A stretch of 11,680 bases of DNA from Pseudomonadota bacterium (lineage in GTDB: Bacteria; Pseudomonadota; Gammaproteobacteria; Burkholderiales; Burkholderiaceae_C). Positions 6,424-11,680 of the stretch are shown one piece after another. Positions within the stretch are counted from its first letter, which is position 1, and each line of letters begins with the position of its first letter. Under the pieces are notes generated by a model, which saw nothing but the letters and a program-made list of their open reading frames with translations, did no database searches and was not told the DNA's origin. The position numbers were made by a program, and so were the translations under genes. The stretch is taken from positions 1-11,680 of the forward strand of contig JAEZLX010000224.1 of assembly GCA_023415035.1 (NCBI GenBank), written 5' to 3'.

Positions 6424-6753
6424 ATGCGCAAAACTTACTCCCTGCAAGCCCAAGGCAAGAAGCACCCGGACCGGGTGCTGGACGCGGTGAAACACGACAT
6501 CCACCGCTACTTCCGGCGCGAACGTGACCGTGCGCTGCCGGCAGGGGTGGATTTCTGGGATTTCGACTGCCGGGTCGGCACCACCGCCGACAGCGCCGAC
6601 TCCGTTCGCGCGAGCGAGGTCATTGCCACCGTGGATGCGTTGGCCCGCTCGGGCGCCGAAGCCGTGTATGTGGAGATCCTCGTCAAGCACGGGGTGCGCA
6701 CGCCCCGCCCCCCGAAAGACGACGCACCGGCGGCAGAACCGTCGGCCTCCTGA
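6424..6753 (+). CDS. DUF6172-type small protein of unknown function
   Basis: A 109-residue soluble protein with no signal peptide or membrane segment. It resembles the DUF6172 family as I recall it from Burkholderiales: a start of the type KTY-L---GKKHPDRVLDAVKHDIHRYFRRER, then the motif LPAGVDFWDFDCRVG (38-52), a central helix, and YVEILVKHGVRTPRP near the end. The basic N-terminal helical part (K22-R36) could contact nucleic acid, but this is only inference. The C-terminal 15 residues are Pro/Ala-rich and probably disordered. AAGGA at 6411-6415, 8 nt before the ATG, is a good ribosome binding site. The gene has its own candidate promoter with a palindrome. Its TGA directly abuts the stop of the opposite-strand helicase gene. 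No function is known to me. Confidence 0.82.
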   Translation: MRKTYSLQAQGKKHPDRVLDAVKHDIHRYFRRERDRALPAGVDFWDFDCRVGTTADSADSVRASEVIATVDALARSGAEAVYVEILVKHGVRTPRPPKDDAPAAEPSAS

Positions 6754-8049
6754 TCAGCCCCGCTGGGGATCTGAACGGCTGGCGGCAGCGGCCTGCGCAG
6801 CACGCAGCCTGTCTTTCTTGCTCGGCCGCCTTCCCTTGATGCCACCGCCATCGGGGGCCACCCGGGCTACAACGGGCACGGGCGCCTGCGTCGGCTCGAA
6901 GCCGGGCACCGGCTGCGGCGCCAGATCGGCTCCGGTGCGCTTGCAGATCACGCCCCAGTGAGCGTGCGTCTCGGCAGTCACGAAACTCCAGGCCTCGCCC
7001 TGGGCACCGGCGCGGCCGGTACGCCCGATGCGGTGGGTGTGGTCGGTGGCCGAACGCGGCAAGTCGTAGTTCACCACCACCGGCAGTTGGGCGATGTCAA
7101 TGCCGCGCGCGGCCAGATCGGTGGTCACCAGCACGCGCAGGCGTGCGGCCTTGAAGTCATCCAGCACCCGCTGGCGCGCGCCCTGTGCCAGTTCACCGTG
7201 CAGGGGTGCGGCCGGGATACCGGCGCGCGCCAGTTTGGCTGCCACATGCTCGCAGGCGTATCGGGTGGCCACGAACACCAGTGTGCGCGGCCAGCCTTGC
7301 GTGGCCAGCAGGTGACGCAGCAAGGCCGTGCGCCGGTGCGCATCGACCGCCACGACGTGCTGGCAGATGTAGGGGTGTGAGGCGCCCTCGCCACGCTCTG
7401 GCCTGTTGTCGTTGGCCTCAACGCTCAGCCGCAGGGGATCACGCAGAACGGCTTCGGCCAGTGCCTGAACCTCGGGCGCGAACGTCGCCGAAAACAGCAG
7501 TGTCTGCCGCTGCGCCGGCAACAGCGCGAGCACGCGCTGCAGCTCGTCGGCAAAACCGGCATCAAGCAGGCGGTCGGCCTCGTCCAGCACCAGCTGCCGC
7601 ACATCGCCCAGACGCACGGCACCGTGCGCCACCAGATCCAGCAGGCGCCCGGGGGTGGCCACCACGATGTCCGCGCCACCACGCAGCGCCATCATCTGCG
7701 GGTTGATGGACACGCCGCCGTGCACCACGCCCACCCGCAGGAAGAGCGGCCAGGCCAGGTCCGTGAACACCTGGCCCACCTGCACCGCGAGCTCGCGCGT
7801 GGGCAGCAGTACCAGCGTGCGCACCGGACGACGGTAGCCATCGCGGCGCGCAGCACGCCCGTGTCCCTGCACGATGGGCAGGGCAAACGCCAGGGTCTTG
7901 CCCGAACCGGTGGGTGCGACCGCCCAGACGTCGCGCCCCTGCATCACGGGAGCCATCACCTGAGTCTGGATGGGCGTGGGTTCGGCCAGGTCCAGACCGG
8001 CCACCGCGCGCCGCAACGCGGGATTCAGGCCCAGGGTGTCAAAGCTCAC
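6754..8049 (-). CDS. DEAD-box ATP-dependent RNA helicase, RhlE-like
   Basis: A 431-residue RNA helicase that unwinds or remodels RNA using ATP, with likely roles in ribosome assembly or RNA decay. All core motifs are present: F3 and EPTPIQ (Q motif, Q28); motif I APTGSGKT (45-52); Ia PTREL (83-87); TPGR (132-135); II DEAD (156-159); III SAT (187-189); then domain 2 with TTDLAARGID (309-318) and motif VI HRIGRTGR (339-346). A short Pro-rich linker and a basic tail (KGRRPSKKDRLR) follow the core, as in RhlE-type proteins. The start is GTG at 8049; the Q-motif phenylalanine at position 3 supports it. It lies 10 nt after purH and is probably the last gene of dusB-fis-purH. A four-codon minicistron links the purH stop to this start. 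Confidence 0.93.
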   Translation of the reverse strand: MSFDTLGLNPALRRAVAGLDLAEPTPIQTQVMAPVMQGRDVWAVAPTGSGKTLAFALPIVQGHGRAARRDGYRRPVRTLVLLPTRELAVQVGQVFTDLAWPLFLRVGVVHGGVSINPQMMALRGGADIVVATPGRLLDLVAHGAVRLGDVRQLVLDEADRLLDAGFADELQRVLALLPAQRQTLLFSATFAPEVQALAEAVLRDPLRLSVEANDNRPERGEGASHPYICQHVVAVDAHRRTALLRHLLATQGWPRTLVFVATRYACEHVAAKLARAGIPAAPLHGELAQGARQRVLDDFKAARLRVLVTTDLAARGIDIAQLPVVVNYDLPRSATDHTHRIGRTGRAGAQGEAWSFVTAETHAHWGVICKRTGADLAPQPVPGFEPTQAPVPVVARVAPDGGGIKGRRPSKKDRLRAAQAAAASRSDPQRG

Positions 8050-8059
8050 CGCGTGGCCA

Positions 8060-9658
<1,599 letters not shown>

Positions 9659-9691
9659 AAAAGGTTCAGCGTTGGAGATGGAAAAAGGGTG

Positions 9692-9931
9692 TCAGTCGAC
9701 GAGCTTGTGCTCGAGCAGTTTCTTGCGCAGGGTGTTGCGATTCAGGCCCAACCACTGCGCGGCGCGCGACTGGTTGTATCCGGACTGCTCCATGACGACT
9801 TCGAGCAGGGGTTTCTCGACCGCCTTGATCAGCATGTCGTGCAGGTCGGCGGGATCGGTGCCGTCGAGATCCCGGAAATAGGCTTGCAGACTGGCACGGA
9901 CGCAGTCGTGCAGGGTTTGGTTCTGGCTCAT
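9692..9931 (-). CDS. fis: Fis family nucleoid protein / transcription regulator
   Basis: A 79-residue DNA-bending protein and transcription factor. The C-terminal helix-turn-helix is clear at about residues 52-75: YNQSRAAQWLGLNRNTLRKKLLEH, the classical Fis/NtrC-type motif. The preceding helix LLEVVMEQSG forms the dimer core. It is shorter than enteric Fis (98 residues) because the N-terminal beta-hairpin arm is reduced, which is usual outside Enterobacteria. In enterics that arm contacts the Hin/Gin invertases, so that activity would not be expected. The ATG at 9931 overlaps the dusB stop in an ATGA junction (4 bases), so translation is coupled to dusB as in the well-known dusB-fis operon. 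purH follows after 33 nt. Confidence 0.95.
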   Translation of the reverse strand: MSQNQTLHDCVRASLQAYFRDLDGTDPADLHDMLIKAVEKPLLEVVMEQSGYNQSRAAQWLGLNRNTLRKKLLEHKLVD

Positions 9932-10980
9932 GCGGCGAGCTTCCAGGAGTTTGTCGTTGGTGATTCTGTCGTTGGCGAGGCCAGCCAGTCGCCGGCCGCC
10001 CAGGCATCGAGCGTTTCACGCACGCACGCCAGTTGCGCGTCGCAGCTGGTCAGTGCGTTGATGCGCTGGCGGAACGCAGCGGCCTCGGAGGCCGGCACGG
10101 GCAATGCCCGCGCGTACCAGCCCAGGTGCTTGCGTGCGCTGCGCACGCCGGTGTACTCGCCGTAAAGCTGGTAGTGGTCTTGCAGGTGGTCGAGCAGCCA
10201 GGACTTGACCTCGCCCAGATCAGGTGGCGGCGCCTCCTGGCCGGTGGCCAGGTAGTGCGCGATCTCGCCAAAGATCCAGGGCCGGCCCTGGGCGGCACGT
10301 CCGATCATGATGGCGTCGGCGCCGGTCTGGCGCAAGACCTCGGCCGCCCTGCGCGGCGAATCAATGTCACCGTTGGCAACCACGGGAATGCGCACCTGCG
10401 CCTTGATCCGGGCCACGGTGTCATGCTCGGCCGTGCCGCTGTAGCCCTGCTCGCGCGTGCGACCGTGCACGGTGAGCATCTGCACGCCGGCGGCCTCGGC
10501 CGCCAGCGCCAGGACGGGCGCATTGCGGACGCCGGCGCACCAGCCGGTGCGCATCTTGAGGGTGACGGGCACGCCGTGCGGTGCGCAGGCGGCGACCACG
10601 GCCTCGATGATGCCGATGGCCAGCGCCTCGTCCTGCATCAGCGCGGAGCCGGCCCACTTGTTGCAGACCTTCTTGGCCGGGCAGCCCATGTTGATGTCGA
10701 TGATCTGCGCCCCGCGGTCGATGTTGTAGCGCGCGGCGTCGGCCATCATGCGCGCGTCGGTGCCGGCGATCTGGACCGCGATCGGTCCCGGCTCGCCGCT
10801 GTGGTCGGCGCGGCGCGAGGTCTTGAGGCTGTCCTGCAGGTCGGGGCGGCTGGTCACCATCTCGCTGACCGCATAGCCGGCCCCCAGCCGCTTGCACAGC
10901 TTGCGAAACGGCCGGTCCGTCACACCCGCCATGGGCGCAACGAACAGGGCGTTGGGCAATTGGTAAGGACCCAGTTGCAT
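9928..10980 (-). CDS. dusB: tRNA-dihydrouridine synthase DusB
   Basis: Flavin (FMN) enzyme that reduces specific uridines in tRNA to dihydrouridine using NADPH. It has 350 residues. The TIM-barrel N-terminus shows FVAPMAGVTDRPFRKL (13-28); the catalytic C100 lies in DINMGCPAKKV; K142 in LKMRTGW and H172 in VHGRTREQGYSG contact substrate or flavin; NGDID (203-207) and IGRAAQGRPW (226-235) bind the FMN phosphate. The C-terminal helical domain has the DusB-type TGVRSARKHLGWY. The ATG at 10980 begins the domain directly (QLGPYQLPNALFVAPMAGV). The frame remains open far upstream, but that part is antisense to yqaA and has no domain. It is the first gene of dusB-fis-purH-helicase, overlapping fis by 4 bases. 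A TACAAT box lies about 73 nt upstream. Confidence 0.97.
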   Translation of the reverse strand: MQLGPYQLPNALFVAPMAGVTDRPFRKLCKRLGAGYAVSEMVTSRPDLQDSLKTSRRADHSGEPGPIAVQIAGTDARMMADAARYNIDRGAQIIDINMGCPAKKVCNKWAGSALMQDEALAIGIIEAVVAACAPHGVPVTLKMRTGWCAGVRNAPVLALAAEAAGVQMLTVHGRTREQGYSGTAEHDTVARIKAQVRIPVVANGDIDSPRRAAEVLRQTGADAIMIGRAAQGRPWIFGEIAHYLATGQEAPPPDLGEVKSWLLDHLQDHYQLYGEYTGVRSARKHLGWYARALPVPASEAAAFRQRINALTSCDAQLACVRETLDAWAAGDWLASPTTESPTTNSWKLAA

Positions 10981-11118
10981 GAGGCGGGCAGTCGGAGGAG
11001 CGGAAAATCGGGCGGACGCAGGCGCGGCGGCAGCCGGCCGCGCAGGAAGGGCATTGTATCTGCCTGTTTTTTCAGCAGACGATATGCTCTCGCATCCGAC
11101 ACTCCGCCACACCACCCC
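10981..11118. promoter_or_regulatory. Divergent promoter region between dusB and the yqaA-type gene
   Basis: This 138-bp spacer must hold the promoters of both flanking genes. On the minus strand TACAAT (11058-11053) is a candidate -10 for dusB, giving a GC-rich leader of about 65 nt. On the plus strand TATGCT (11083-11088) is a candidate -10 for the membrane protein gene, giving a leader of about 24 nt. The two boxes are 24 bp apart around a T6 run (11067-11072 area), so the promoters overlap and could interfere. No convincing -35 boxes are seen. Confidence 0.4.
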
Positions 11119-11604
11119 ATGCCCGACTGGTTCACCTCGCTGATGCAACTGCTGGCCCTGCCCGAATACGGGCTGAGCACCGTCTTTGTCGTGGCGCTGG
11201 TGTCGGCCACGCTGCTGCCCATGGGCTCGGAGCCGGCGGTGTTCGGACTGGTCAAGCTCAATCCCGATCTGTTCTGGCCGGCGGTGATCGTGGCCACCGC
11301 GGGCAACACGCTGGGCGGCGCCATCAGCTGGTTCATGGGCTATGGCACCCACCGCGCGGTGGACCGGGTGCGCCACGGCAAGCCGACCGAGCTGCGGGCG
11401 CTGCATTGGCTGGAGCGCTTCGGCCCCAAGGCCTGCCTGCTGTCGTGGCTGCCGGTGATCGGAGACCCGCTGTGCGCGGTGGCCGGCTGGCTGAAGTTCC
11501 CGCTGCTGCCGTGCCTGGGTTACATGGCCATCGGCAAGTTCCTGCGCTACCTGACGATGACGGCCGCGCTGCTGTGGGTCTTCCCGGGCGGCCTGCCACT
11601 CTGA
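11119..11604 (+). CDS. YqaA-type inner-membrane protein (SNARE-associated/VTT, DedA-related)
   Basis: A 161-residue integral membrane protein. Hydrophobic segments lie at about 19-36, 52-72, 104-124 and 128-157 (probably two segments). Conserved VTT/YqaA features are visible: LLPMGSEP (32-39) before the second segment, GNTLGGAISWFMGYG (62-76) and WLPVIGDPLCAVAGWLK (110-126), with the G-D-P turn of the re-entrant loop region. A soluble loop of about 80-102 is Arg/His-rich. The DedA superfamily is linked to lipid scrambling and membrane homeostasis; the substrate of YqaA itself is not known, so I give no function. The ATG at 11119 has no Shine-Dalgarno. The gene is divergent from dusB with a 138-bp shared spacer. 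The frame is open upstream but only as antisense of dusB. Confidence 0.88.
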   Translation: MPDWFTSLMQLLALPEYGLSTVFVVALVSATLLPMGSEPAVFGLVKLNPDLFWPAVIVATAGNTLGGAISWFMGYGTHRAVDRVRHGKPTELRALHWLERFGPKACLLSWLPVIGDPLCAVAGWLKFPLLPCLGYMAIGKFLRYLTMTAALLWVFPGGLPL

Positions 11605-11650
11605 CGCGCCGGCGCTCACCGCCGCGACAGACGACATGCCCCCCTTCCGC

Positions 11651-11656
11651 GATACT
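11651..11656 (+). promoter_or_regulatory. Candidate -10 element before a possible gene at the right edge
   Basis: GATACT stands 6 nt before an ATG at 11663, with no Shine-Dalgarno between. The layout resembles the one before the ThiD-like gene and would give a leaderless message. No -35 element is clear. Confidence 0.25.
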
Positions 11657-11662
11657 CGCGCC

Positions 11663-11680
11663 ATGCCCGAACGGTCTTCA
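11663..11680 (+). CDS. Possible start of a further gene, cut by the window edge
   Basis: An ATG at 11663 opens a frame reading M-P-E-R-S-S up to the end of the window. The only support is its position 58 bp after the yqaA-type stop and the -10-like GATACT just upstream. Six codons are too few to identify a product. Confidence 0.25.

Noticed and set aside
10033..11604. A 523-codon plus-strand frame ending in the YqaA-type protein
   Set aside because: The upstream part is antisense to dusB, with composition typical of shadow frames (Arg/Gly/His-rich), and lacks any domain.
11606..11615. GC palindrome just after the yqaA-type stop as a terminator
   Set aside because: GCGCCGGCGC leaves no usable loop and is not followed by T residues.
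9928..11664. Very long dusB reading frame (578 codons)
   Set aside because: The 228 codons before 10980 are antisense to the yqaA-type gene and cross the divergent spacer. They show no domain, and the DusB barrel begins exactly at the ATG at 10980.

Overview
This is a compact, GC-rich chromosomal window that looks like a betaproteobacterium of the order Burkholderiales, probably Comamonadaceae-like. The assignment rests on the strong G/C third-position bias, the gene orders (rubredoxin beside pilG-pilH-pilI-pilJ; dusB-fis-purH) and protein sequences that match the families as known from that group. The content is mostly housekeeping and conserved accessory genes. I see no insertion sequence, phage gene, CRISPR array, tRNA or rRNA, and no non-coding stretch longer than 300 bases.

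Layout. Positions 1-3605 (minus strand) hold the start of a type IV pilus chemosensory (Pil-Chp) operon read right to left: pilG, pilH, pilI and most of pilJ, whose C-terminus lies beyond the left edge. Upstream of pilG on the same strand is a single-domain rubredoxin (3729-3902). A 145-bp divergent spacer separates it from a plus-strand pair: a ThiD-like sugar/pyrimidine-kinase-fold protein (4048-4989) and hemL (5021-6322). After hemL come a GC-rich hairpin and a putative promoter overlapped by a perfect 15-bp palindrome, then a small DUF6172-type protein (6424-6753).

The small gene meets, stop codon against stop codon, a minus-strand operon read right to left from 10980: dusB, fis, purH and an RhlE-like DEAD-box RNA helicase. 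dusB and fis overlap by 4 bases, and purH and the helicase are linked by a 10-base gap. Divergent from dusB is a plus-strand YqaA-type membrane protein (11119-11604). The last 18 bases may be the start of another plus-strand gene.

How the genes work together. PilJ (receptor), PilI (CheW adaptor), PilG and PilH (response regulators) transmit surface or chemical signals to the type IV pilus motors through a CheA-type kinase (ChpA/PilL) not in this window. HemL makes 5-aminolevulinate for tetrapyrroles. The dusB-fis-purH-helicase group joins tRNA modification, a nucleoid/transcription factor, the last two steps of IMP synthesis and RNA remodelling, functions linked to rapid growth.

The points most worth a second look are: the ThiD-like protein, which lacks several ThiD substrate and catalytic residues; the palindrome on the promoter of the DUF6172 gene; a pair of identical 12-bp near-palindromes upstream of pilG; and a four-codon minicistron bridging purH and the helicase. 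I did not find convincing evidence of a wholly new multi-gene system.
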